From the NCBI GenBank assembly GCA_032164245.1, contig JAVMKO010000022.1, forward strand, positions 10,663,845 to 10,727,844: a stretch of DNA of 64,000 bases, read 5' to 3'. Below the pieces are notes generated by a model. It worked only from the letters and a program-made list of their open reading frames with translations, ran no database searches and had not been told where the DNA came from. The stretch's first letter is position 1, and each line of letters starts with the position of its first letter. The translations under genes and the position numbers were made by a program. Below, one piece after another: positions 9,777 to 20,215 of the stretch. This stretch comes from Sternotherus odoratus. Lineage: Eukaryota; Chordata; Testudines; Kinosternidae.

Positions 9777-11500
9777 AAGAAAGGGCCGTAAACTGAATGT
9801 CAACTCTGCTCACTTTAAGTCCCATGTGTACTGGCATAAAAGGGATGGAGTGTGAATGAGAATCGGGCTGTGGGAGTTTTGTTTGCTACTTTGTGGGCGT
9901 GTGACTTGTGTTGTGTGCATGAGTAGGTGAACTGTGTGTATAGGAGTAGGAGTGGGGATGAAGAACTTACTGAGGGTCTGTCTTCACTGCTTGAGTTAAG
10001 GTGGGTGATCGGTCGCCGGGTTTGCTTAGTCTGGGTGTCAGCAGCCACACTGCAAAGCCCCTCTGGAGTAACTGCGTCCCCCATGTGCTGTCTCCCCCAT
10101 TTGTATCACTAGGCGTTCTGGGGGCACATCCCACAGTTTTGCGCGTTGCAATAAGTTGAGCTTTTCTAGGATTCTTTGCAAGTGATCCTCTCTGTTCTTC
10201 TGGGTCCACGGGGCGAACTGTGGGAACAAGGAAGACACTGGAAGACTACCAGCACTCAAGTGACTAAGCCTGCACCCATGCTGGATAGCGGGAGGGTTAC
10301 CAGCCCAAATCCAACTGGCACATTTAACCCACACCCCCAGCCAGGTCAGCTACACTGATCTGCACCAGCTGAGGGTCTGGCATATGTGTGAATGTCACAG
10401 CATTACACCCAGTGCATGATTCTTCTTGTGTAAATCAAAACATCTGCACTGAAGTCTGGAGTTCTGCCAGAGAAAAACTGGCATGCAAGCTAAGAGACTC
10501 TGTCTCCAGAGTCTGGAAGCAGGCATCCTAGCACTAGTGCACAGGAGGCGAAGATCAATTCCCTCGTCCTTTCCTGCATGGAGTTCCTAAACCGCTCCTT
10601 TTCCCTGTGTCTCATGACTCCATTCTTGGCACCAGCATTTGGTGAGTGGACCTGACAGGAAGAGAGGGGGAGATATCAATGCCAGCCGCTTGGCGGACGT
10701 GTTATTGCTTTGCCCCCTCCTTGCCCTTACCTGGGCGCACAGACAAATCCTGCAGCATTACATGGCTCCAGGGAGCTGTTTGTTTTCCTGCACAAAACTA
10801 TCTGCCGGGTAAGACAATGCTCCATTCATAGCCTCTCATGCCAGCGGAGCCACAATAGACAACTCCTGGGGCAGACTGCAACCATGTTTCCACATCCGTG
10901 CCCATCCCTGGATGGCTGGAGGGTTTGAACCTAGTATCTGCAGGATGAACCTTGACTACCTGAGCTAAAAGAATAACTCCTCTTGCAGGTAACAAGAGTA
11001 GACTCGTATCTGGATCAGCCACTACAGGGGGACAAAGACCCATACTGTCTTGGATCCTAATTCATTGAACTACCCGCCTAGCTTTTAAGCCCATGGGTCT
11101 GGATCCTAAAAGGGTATTTAGGCACCTAACTTCCATCAACTGCAATAGAAAATCTCCCATGATTAAATACCATCCTGAATCCTTCCTTAGTGCAGGTTAC
11201 TGGAATGTGAACCCAGAGTACAAGAAGAGAAACCCCAAGTTACAGGCATGGCTTAGAGAGGGACGCTGCTCCACAGCACCTTAATTGCTGAGCCATCTTT
11301 GTCCTCCCTTAATGGGGAGGGATGGCTCAAGACCTGGAAGGGAGGAGCTTAGCATGCTAAGTAAGAGACGGGCAGTACACAGTTCCCCAGCATGCAGCAC
11401 TGATATAGACTTCACTAATGAAACTGGCCTGGGGTAATTATTTTAATCGGGGTGATTGGGATGAAAAGCGGCTCTTTCTGTGACTGCAAATTTATAACAA
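9772..11500. other. Unannotated intergenic DNA
   Basis: No gene or repeat family was recognised. Base composition is mixed, and short open frames here lack similarity to anything I know. Confidence 0.5.
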
Positions 11501-11502
11501 CA

Positions 11503-11548
11503 CTAAAAAAAAAAAGAAGAAAAGAAAAGAAAAAGAAAAGAAAAAGAA
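11503..11548. repeat. Purine (A/G) tract
   Basis: An A-run followed by degenerate (GAAAA)n repeats forms a 46-bp polypurine tract. Confidence 0.95.
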
Positions 11549-11654
11549 CCCCCCCTGCTCTCCATAAGAGTCTTGCTTTCTTTGATCTTTTGTGCAAGGC
11601 CTCTTATCGGCAGGCGAGTAGGTTTACACAGTGGAAGATAGGGGAATAATACTC

Positions 11655-11805
11655 GACAGAGATAAGCTGCAGCCCCAGCTCGCCTTTGTGTAGCAAATTT
11701 GATAGCACTGGGAAAATATTTACTGGGAGACTTTGGGAAGGAATTAGTCCCCAGTGCAGCTGAGAAAAATAATTGCCTTGAATTATAATTAAAGGATGGG
11801 GAGTT
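11655..11805. other. Candidate conserved non-coding element
   Basis: This is a repeat-free AT-rich block with 'ataattgcc' and 'ttataattaaagg' homeodomain-type cores. Conservation is suspected, not shown. Confidence 0.3.
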
Positions 11806-12829
11806 CAGTTTCTGCCTCCCTCTGTCTGTCTCAGTTCCCCTCCGCGTGTCTGGGTTGCTCTTGGCTTCCCGCTGTTGATTTGGAGAAAAGGTTTGCCGGG
11901 GTTAGTCCCCATTGTGACTAGAAGTGGCTCATCCTTTCCTGGATGCTCTAGCTGACCCTGTCTAAAGTTTGCAGCACACAGACCATTACACTGATAGTTT
12001 TGTTCGGACAATGGCACTGATGCAGATACACAATGGACCCCATTAAGAATCCCGTCTGAGGGGCAACTCTTTAGCAGAGGGCAGGGGAGGTGCAGCAGGG
12101 CAGGTCTGGGTAAGGCTAAGTAAGCACAGCTTGTCGTGTGTTTTAATGCAGCATATTTCATCGCATGATCACAGACAGTAATGAGTTAAGCCCTGGGGCT
12201 CCCCAAGAGTTGCAGGAGGAGGGTGATTGCTACAGTATAACAGGGAAACTGAGTCACAAACTTTCTGGCCAGTGTTTCCAAAACTGGGCGCCCACCCAGG
12301 ACACCTTGGCCCAGATCCTCAAAGATATTGAGGGGTCTAACACCCAGGATCCAGGCTGTGGGGCTTGATTTTCAGGGGCGGCTCAGCACCCACAACAAGG
12401 CAATGGGTGTGGCGGCAGCTCAGTGCCCCCCAAAGGGCTGTGCAACTTAGACACCAAAAATCAGGAGCTATTTTTGAAAAATGTGGACCTGCGTGTCTCG
12501 CCCAAGAGGGCAGACCAGGGCAGACCAGACCCTGAGCTCCCAAGTGTTAGTCTAGTAGTGCCTGACTCACAAAGACCAGTCCTTCCTCCCTTCCATACGC
12601 CCATCCAAAAACCCTGGGGACAGGGTATAAGAAATAGATCAATAGCTACACCAATGAGCAGCTACATAATTCACACCACAGCCATATCAGATGTGATGCT
12701 TTCAGTTCACTCCAAGGCAACAACTCGTCAGTTCTGCAAGGTGAACAAAGGCAAGCCCCCAAAATGACTACCAACGAAAGCCACCCGGATTTGTGTTGGG
12801 AAAAAAGCAGTGCCCAGTTTATTCAAAAG

Positions 12830-13095
12830 CAGGGATGGGTCAAAACCTTTCTAACAGTACGGGGTTGTTTTTTAAATGGAGCATGGTTTGTCAATCGAAA
12901 CAACATTTGCACTTGTTTTTCTACCAAGCAAATGCCAGAAACAAACAAAACACCCTCTTCCCTCAAAAACACCCAAACCAACCAACCAACCAAAACCCAT
13001 TCTCTGCTTTTCTAAAACAGTTCTGCAGGAAACTAAGAAAGTAGCGAAACTTTTTTTTCCTGAAGTTTCCACCGAAAAAAACAACCAACCAACCA
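12830..13095. mobile_element. AT-rich foldback-type interspersed element, degenerate copy
   Basis: The composition (runs of 'aaaca', 'tttttt' and 'ccaaccaacc') resembles the copies at 23380-23799, 28641-29058 and 57240-57566. The ends are not clear here. Confidence 0.35.
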
Positions 13096-13865
13096 AAACC
13101 AATTTAGCCAAGTCCTGCTTGCAAACCTTGCTAGTCTTCTGAGTTAAGAAGCTAGACGAAGCAGGGTTTGGGAGCCTCTCTATATTGACCCAAGGACAGC
13201 TTGTATTAAACAAAGTTCCTTGATTTTTATACTTTACCTAATGGCGCACAATCCACAGCCTACTTCTAGGTGCAGCATGCAACACTGCTCCCCTTGAAGC
13301 CCTCCAAGATGACCTTTGAACTTTGCAGCTAGCCATCTCCCAGCCTAGACACACCTTTATAGACAACAATAGCAGTTACTACACAGGGGCCCAGTGATCT
13401 GCAGTTTTCCGTAGTCACAGGAAAAGGGATTAGACAAGGGAGTTAGCAGAGCACAGCCATGAAGACTGGTCTCTGTATCTGGTGCTGTGCCAGGGAGAAG
13501 TTTTTCCTGATTTTATTTTTTTAAATTTCTATTTAAGCAGTTACCTGGAATGCTGGTAATGAAGCTCCCTGATGCAACCTGTGAAACTGACGAGTCTGTT
13601 TTCACCATCAGAGCAGAGTGCCAAAAACGCAGGAACAGTGGAAAAGTAGAGAAGGAAACTGGATTGTCTCAGCTCCTTTCTGTGTTAACAACATACAGCC
13701 CTATTTAGTGGATACTGCCCCCTGCCATGTGTCATGCAGTATTAACCGTTTGTATTCTTCAGAGCAGCCCTGTGGCCTCTCTAATTTATGTTGGCTGTAG
13801 TGGGTCCCAATGCAACTTCACCTATATCAGGGATCTGGGGTCAGGAAATCAACACAACTCTTAGA

Positions 13866-14105
13866 CAGAGGCTGCATGGCCTCCCAGGTAGAATGCTGGC
13901 CTGGGGGTCCAGAGGTCTAGATTTAATGGCTAGCTCTAACACTGGCAGGCTAGATGATCTTAGACATCTCATTTTCCCCGTGCCTCAGTGTCCCCATCTA
14001 TAAAATGGGTGTAATGATTCTAACATCCTTTGGAAAGCACTTTGTACTCTAGTGATGAAAAGCGTTAGATAAGTGCTAGTTATTATTAGTATTATTACCA
14101 GCACG
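13866..14105 (+). mobile_element. MIR / core-SINE
   Basis: It has the MIR order: a tRNA-like head ('aggtagaatgctggcctggggg'), 'ctcattttccccgtgcctcagtgtccccatctataaaatggg', then 'aagcactttgta...gttagataagtgctagttattatta'. It is nearly full length. Confidence 0.9.
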
Positions 14106-14643
14106 TAGATGGCAATTAGACACCTGGGGAATGATAGTAGAGGCGAGATCCTCAGCTGCCGTAAATGGATATTGCCCCATGGACTTCAGCGCAGTCTGTG
14201 GAGCTAAGCTGAGTTACACCAGATGAGATTTCCAGAGAGCCCGATTCAGCCCTCACTGGCCTCACAAAGGATTGGATCTCAGCTCCAACTGCAGCAGCAG
14301 AGCAAGAGCCTCAAGCCTGCAAGTGCGAGGAATGGTGGTGGAGGTGAGTAAAGGGGGAGGGTGCAAAGGGGTTTGGGCGGAGAGGCAAAAATTGAAGGAT
14401 TTCTCCTGTCTCCTCTGCAATGAATTTGCCAGAGGGACCAGGAGGGGGACACTTACAGGTGCCAGAAGGAATTTCCAGACAGCTCTTTCAGCAGCCCCAG
14501 CTGCCCTCCGGCTTCTTGGCAAGGACGCGGCTTCGCCTTAAAGACAACCCTGAGTCACTGAGTCCTGGACGGGGGGGGGGGGGAAGTCACCTGGGAAAGA
14601 CCCCTCCATCCATGGCCGGGTAATCCGTTTCCTATTAATCAGG

Positions 14644-14679
14644 CTTTTTTATTATTATTATTATTGTTATTATTATTAA
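14644..14679. repeat. (ATT)n microsatellite
   Basis: An imperfect ATT trinucleotide repeat with one GTT interruption. Confidence 0.9.
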
Positions 14680-14689
14680 ACATCGCTCT

Positions 14690-15000
14690 TCTCCCAAATC
14701 ATCTCCCAGCCGCAGCGAGGTCCCCGGTAATAGCTCCATAAATTTCAGCCATAAAAAGTAATGGAGGGAGACAAATGAGATAATTAGGAATAAATCTTGG
14801 AGAGGTCTCTATTCATCAACATCCCCCAGAACCGGCCAATATTCCAAATCATTAGCAAAGCCTGTAATTAACAAAGAGCCCAGACTTCCAACGTTACTAA
14901 CGCTCTCTCGACTCTATATTATCAGGTAGCAGCTGACGAATCAGCCCTGTTAATATTATGGCCTTTGTTAAAGATCCTCTCTCTTGGCTTTTATTTTTTT
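14690..15000. other. Candidate conserved non-coding element (enhancer-like)
   Basis: About 300 bp free of repeats, with many homeodomain and forkhead-like cores: 'gataattagg', 'tgtaattaac', 'ttagcaaag', 'gttaatatt' and 'gccataaaaagtaatgg'. It contrasts with the repeat-laden flanks. Its position about 18 kb downstream of MDFI makes a cis-regulatory role possible; this is inference. Confidence 0.4.
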
Positions 15001-15879
15001 TTAAAAGCTAAAAAACCCGTGTCACTTTTTCCCCTCTTCTGCTAAATTTTAATTAGATTTTGCACGTGCATCTGTAGAGGACGAGTAAGGGGACAAAGGG
15101 ACAAGGGTTTTTCCTTTTATGTTCCAAGATGCTGGTGAAAGAAGAATTTTGACAGATGGTTCCCCCCACACACTTTTCCCCTCTGCTTTTAACACTCTGT
15201 ACCCCACTGAGGGTGTCCTTTGGATCAGAGACTGGGACTCCTCATGGAACATCCCTTAAAAGCCAGATTTTTTCCCCCAAATCCCACGTTCAGGGCTGGC
15301 TTTCCAGGGCTGCTGAGAATGATGGGTGCATGTTGGGTGCTGAGTCCTTCTGAAAATCTGTCTGTAAGAGTTATACTGGGAGCTGCTGAGTGCTCAGCAC
15401 TTCTGCAACTCCAGATCCAGGCATCTACGGAGGGCGTAAACCCCGCAAAACACACACGGCCTGCTTGTCCAGATCCCAGAGAATAGCACAAGGCGCAGAA
15501 GATGCTTGCTGAAGAGTTTAGAATTTCATAAGCTCCTCAGGCTCTAGTTAGGACTCCAGAGTCTCCATTGCCCAGCACCTTGGTTTCCATTCTGAACAGT
15601 TCTCTAGGGCTATGCAGTGGTCCCTTCTGGCCTTTGAATCTATGCATCCACCCCCCAAGGACGGAACATTTTTTTAACCCCACTCAGCGAAGAGAACAAA
15701 CAAACAGTATCACAGCGACATGACTAAACACAGTGCCTGGAAACCAAAAGCCAGATATTCTCAGACCAAAAACTGCAGCATCAAGATAGCGTCAAGCACT
15801 GCCTGGGGTGAAGAGCTAAAAGTGACACTAAAGGCACTTAGAAAGGATGCTGCAGTACATCTGTGACTCACCAGGACCA

Positions 15880-16090
15880 TAAGAATGGCTGTACTGGGTC
15901 AGACCGCAGGTCCGTGCAGAACTCTGGGGTAGAACTCTGGTCTTCCTGCCGTAGAAGGAAAAAACAGCCTCTACTAATAAATAAGAATAGTAATTAATAA
16001 TGACACTGACCTTCTTTGTAAAGTACTTTGAGATCTACTGTTGCAAAGTGATAGATAAGAACTAGATATCGTTATTATTATCACTAGCAT
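15880..16090 (+). mobile_element. Interspersed repeat fragments ending in MIR-type 3' tail
   Basis: 'gaccataagaatggctgtactgggtcagac' matches a repeat common in turtle genomes. It is followed by a MIR-like tail 'aaagtactttgagatctact...gttattattatcac'. Confidence 0.6.
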
Positions 16091-16184
16091 TTAAGCTAAT
16101 GGAGAATCTCCAGCAACAACATGGGGTCTCTGACACACAGTTGAGCAGTTCTGATTCCATCCAGTAGTGGGCAGTGATGCCCCC

Positions 16185-16345
16185 CTCTCTCTCCCCACTG
16201 TATCTTCCACTCTATCCATCTAATGCAGTGGGTTTTAGCCCATGAAAGCTTATGCCCAAATAAAGGTGTCAGTCTCTAAGGTGCCACAAGTACTCCTCCT
16301 TCTTTTTGCTGATACAGACTAACATGGCTGAAACCTAACACAAAA
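16185..16345 (+). mobile_element. Interspersed reptilian repeat ('agcttatgcccaaata')
   Basis: It contains 'cccatgaaagcttatgcccaaataaa', 'ctctaaggtgccacaagtactcc' and 'gatacagactaacatggct'. A partial inverted copy lies at 23183-23275, giving independent evidence of repetition in this window. Confidence 0.75.
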
Positions 16346-17436
16346 GCTAGTTCACTGGCGTATCAAAAAGCAGAGCCGCAAGTCAAATGAAAACATTATT
16401 CAAAGAACCTCCCAACCCAGCTGGCTCCAGGTATAAATATCACAGTAAAGCCAACTTCTGCCCTTAGTTATACCCATGTCAGCCCATTTAAGTCCCTGTG
16501 GTTGCGGGGCTGTAATTGAGGGCAGGAGCTGGCTTGCTGCCTTGAATAAGCGAGATAGAGCTCTAGCTAATTACTGCACCTTTCCAAACCTCAAAGGCAG
16601 CTGAATACACACTCCTCAGGCTCCTTCCAAGCCACATTCAGTCTCTGGTTCACTTTGAGGGCTCTTTATAAAGCAGGGTGGAGTCGGCAGCGGGGTTCAG
16701 TGAGGCACTTGAAATCTCGCTCACTCAAACAGTCCGGCTGTCAGTAGGTGTTTTGAGATGGCTGCAATCAGCATGAAGCAATTCACAACCCTCAGAGGGG
16801 AGGAAAACACTCTTCCCATAATGCTCAGGGGTACACACAAAAAGTTTAGGGCGCATAAAGAGCTTGTGCTCCAGGGGCTAAAACCGGGGGCGGAGGAGAG
16901 ATACAATTCTCTATGGCACACGGCCATTCTCAGCGGCCTCTTACATCACCTCCCCTTCCTGAAACTGATGCAGGGGACATGGGAGGGTTGGGGGGCAGTG
17001 GCCAAAGCACACTGAACACCAGTCATCGCCGAGCTGGACTGTTACGAACTGGTGGAGTTTAGAGCGACCCCCAGGCTGTTCTAAACTCCACTTGGCCCAT
17101 TTCTGCGACTGAACTGGCCAGAGAATCAGGCAGCTGTACTGGTGCTCTGCTGCTATCCGCCCCCGGCTGCTCAAGAGCAGTAGAGAATCTGACTCTTACT
17201 CCAAAAACAACTTACTTCGGCTGCACTGTGGTGAACGATTAAACAAAGAGGCAACAACATCTACTAAAGAAGCGGATAGGAAGCTAGGAAACCAGGCTGC
17301 TCGTCTACTGAATCTCTCTCTCTGATGCTGGGCAGGTTTTCAAGGGCTGATTTTCAGAGGTCAAAGAGAGCTCAATACCTCTAAAACTAAAGTCTCTTGA
17401 TCTGGCTCAGTTTCTGCATCTATAAAACAGGGCTGT

Positions 17437-17577
17437 TACCCTGTTTCCCCGAAAGTAAGACATCCCCCGAAAATAAGACATACTTCCAGTTTTGCCTCTC
17501 GCTGTAATATAATGTAATGTAATTTTGGGAGCAAAAATTAATATAAGACACTGTCTTATTTTCGGGGAAACACGGTA
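17437..17577 (+). mobile_element. TA-flanked mariner-like MITE, copy A
   Basis: This 141-bp element begins TACCCTGTTTCCCCGAAA and ends TTTCGGGGAAACACGGTA, giving terminal inverted repeats of more than 15 bp and a TA at each end. The inner sequence repeats the terminal motif ('cccccgaaaataagaca'). It is about 98% identical to the inverted copy at 18698-18838. Confidence 0.9.
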
Positions 17578-18474
17578 ATACTTCCTTCCTTACTTTTGTA
17601 AACTTCTTTATGATTGTAGTGTTCCAAGTGCTATTCATACTAATAAACAGCTGCATTTCAATCAGAGGGGGTAGCAGCTGAGTGGTGGGTAAAGCAAATC
17701 CTGTTGCATGGCTCCATTTTATGCTAACCTCACACCATTGTAAAACAGTGGAACCCCTCCAGGGTAACTAGGCTCTGACCCCAGCCCAATGGGGTGGCCA
17801 CGATGCACAGGACCGGGTCTGTTATAAAGCTACATGTTAAATAGTTCTGCAGCAGTGAAACTCACCCAGCAGCAGAGGCAAGGCCTGCCCAGGATTTGAA
17901 GATAATCCGACCGTGTGTTTGCTCTTGGATAGCATGTGCATCAGGGTAGTGTTTAAAATCAGGGCAGGGCGGACTTGTAAATAATCCAGCTTCTCCAAAA
18001 AAAAAAAAAAATAGTCGCTGACAAATGATAACTGACGAGATAAGAGCAATCAATTATTTAGGAAAAAACCCAGCCTCTGTAAAGAGAATGAGTTAGACCA
18101 TCCAGTAGCAAACAATTACTCTCCCGTATCAAGTCCTTGGTTTTAGTCCATTTCTGAGTATTTCCACCTCCTCCCTCCCCCCGCCATTGTGCCGTTAAGA
18201 GAAAACAGATTTTTCAAGAGAGCTCCACTCCCCGTCAGGCACCTAACGAGCAGCCAGATTTTCAGAAGTGCTCAGCACCCAACTGCTGTTCTGGGCTCCT
18301 CTGAAAATCTGGCCTCATTTAGGCTGGTTGACTGGGAGCAGAGTTCTTTTGGAAAAATCTCCCAGCACACACTGCTCTGCTTCAATCCAAGCAGCCCGCA
18401 GAAGATCAATGTTAGGTATTACACACTGGGCCTGTAGTTTTCATGGGTGTCATCCCCAGATTAAAGGAAGTCTG

Positions 18475-18697
18475 TCTCAGTGGTTAGGGCGCTAGCGTGG
18501 GACTAGGAAGACCGTCCCTGCTTAGCCACAGATTCCCTGCCTGACTTCAAGCAAGTCACTCTGCCTCTCTGTATCTCAGTTTCCCCATCTGTAAAATAGA
18601 GATAACAGCCCTGCCCTACCTCATGGGGAGAGGGTTGGAAGGTTAAATACACTGAGGGACTCAGTGCTACGGTAATAGGGCTCAGCTAAGCACCAGA
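18475..18697 (+). mobile_element. MIR / core-SINE
   Basis: It has a tRNA-like head 'agtggttagggcgctagcg', 'caagtcactctgcctctctgtatctcagtttccccatctgtaaaat', and a 3' part ending where MITE copy B begins. Confidence 0.9.
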
Positions 18698-18838
18698 TAC
18701 TGTGTTTCCCCGAAAATAAGACAGTGTCTTATATTAATTTTTGCTCCCCAAATTACATTACATTATATTACAGCGAGAGGCAAAACTGGAAGTACGTCTT
18801 ATTTTCGGGGGATGTCTTACTTTCGGGGAAACAGGGTA
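18698..18838 (-). mobile_element. TA-flanked mariner-like MITE, copy B
   Basis: This is also 141 bp and in the opposite orientation to copy A. Aligned by eye it differs from copy A at three positions, so both derive from recent, nearly identical sources. Confidence 0.9.
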
Positions 18839-18864
18839 GCGGTCATCTCTTGTGAGACTGGTTA

Positions 18865-19228
18865 TAAATGAGTGTGTGTGGGTGTGACAATGTGAGGGAG
18901 CATGCGGCTGGGGGTGGTGGGGTGTGCGTATGTGACAGCAGGGTGCTGGGTCCGTGAGGACTCAGGAGAGCAGGTGTGAGCGTGGCAATGCACAAGACCA
19001 TGTGCAAGAAAGCATGCGGGGCTGCACGCGTGTGTGGGAGAACGTGCGAGAACCTGCAGCACTGCCAGTGAGACCAGGCCGGAGTGCGAATGTCAGGGAT
19101 GATGAGTAGGCAGGAAGCATGGTGTGGTAGAAAAGGCACTGTCTCCGGAAACCGGGGCTCCATTCCCAGTTCTGCTGTAGAGCTGCTGTGTGATCTTGTG
19201 TGAACCTGGTTCCCCTCCCAAACCATTG

Positions 19229-19312
<84 letters not shown>

Positions 19313-19575
19313 CCCCTCCCAAACCGTGGGTGGGTGTGTACAGTGCCTAGCACACTGTAGCCCTGATCTCAGAGGGGCCTCTTGGTTTTTCTCTATTAGA
19401 AATAATAATCCTGTGACACACACACTTACGTGACACTGCGTGTGTGGACATATGGAAACGTGGGTGGGTGGGTGTGAGAATCCACACGCGGCTGGGTGCA
19501 TGTGTGTGAGAATGCGTGTGGGGCTGTTCACGGACAGGAGCGTGTGTGCGCTGCACATGGATGTGTGCGAAACGT
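18865..19575. repeat. Degenerate GT/CA-rich domain with a pure (GT)40 core
   Basis: Imperfect GTG-rich sequence surrounds a pure (GT)n run at 19231-19310. A MIR fragment (about 19115-19205 and 19335-19410) is interrupted by the run, and 'ttcccctcccaaacc' flanks it on both sides (19210-19224 and 19311-19325). Confidence 0.9.
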
Positions 19576-20003
19576 GCCAACTTTCCCTATCCCTCCTGTT
19601 TTAAAACCGACTCTCTGCCATATTTTCACTCTATAACTCAAACAGACTTGAGCCCGTTCCGTGCATTTCAACGTGGGTTAAAGATATGTGCCTCCAGAAA
19701 TATTCCTGCTAATGGCTTTCAAATGGGAGCGTGTGTGCGCGCACCTTGGCTGCGGGCCCTGTCTCGATCATACAGCAAACTCCCCAGCACAGAGAGGTTT
19801 AAACTAACACCAGCTCCTCTCCGATTTCAGCTGCCTTTTTAAAGAAAACAACTCCCCTCGACTGAGCAGGAAATCACTGTTTGGGTTTATGAGGCACCTC
19901 TTCCTGACCATCCTCTCTGAAAAAGCCTTTGCTAGACTGACATGGCTGCTCCATTCCCGACTCCTGCTGGGAGAATCGGGAGCTTGAACTATAAGGTATA
20001 ATC

Positions 20004-20180
20004 CAGTGGTTCTCAACCAGGGGTAGATGTATCCCTGGGGATACACTGTGGTCTTCCGGGGGGCACCAACTCATCTAGAGTTTTGCAACAGGCTACATAG
20101 AAAGCACCAGCAAAGTCAGTACAAACTAACATTTCAGACAATGACCTGTTTATCCCGCTCTATATACTGCCACGGAGCCA
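20004..20180 (+). mobile_element. hAT-type element fragment (5' end)
   Basis: It starts CAGTGGTTCTCAACCAGGGG, a typical hAT terminal sequence, and continues with 'acaggctacatagaaagcacca', known from a turtle hAT family. The 3' terminus is missing. Confidence 0.7.
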
Positions 20181-20215
20181 GGCTGAACAAGAAAGACTTG
20201 CCCAGATCCCACTAA

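Noticed and set aside
18843..19558. Long minus-strand open frames rich in His-Thr repeats
   Set aside because: They are translations of the (GT)n microsatellite and surrounding GT-rich DNA.
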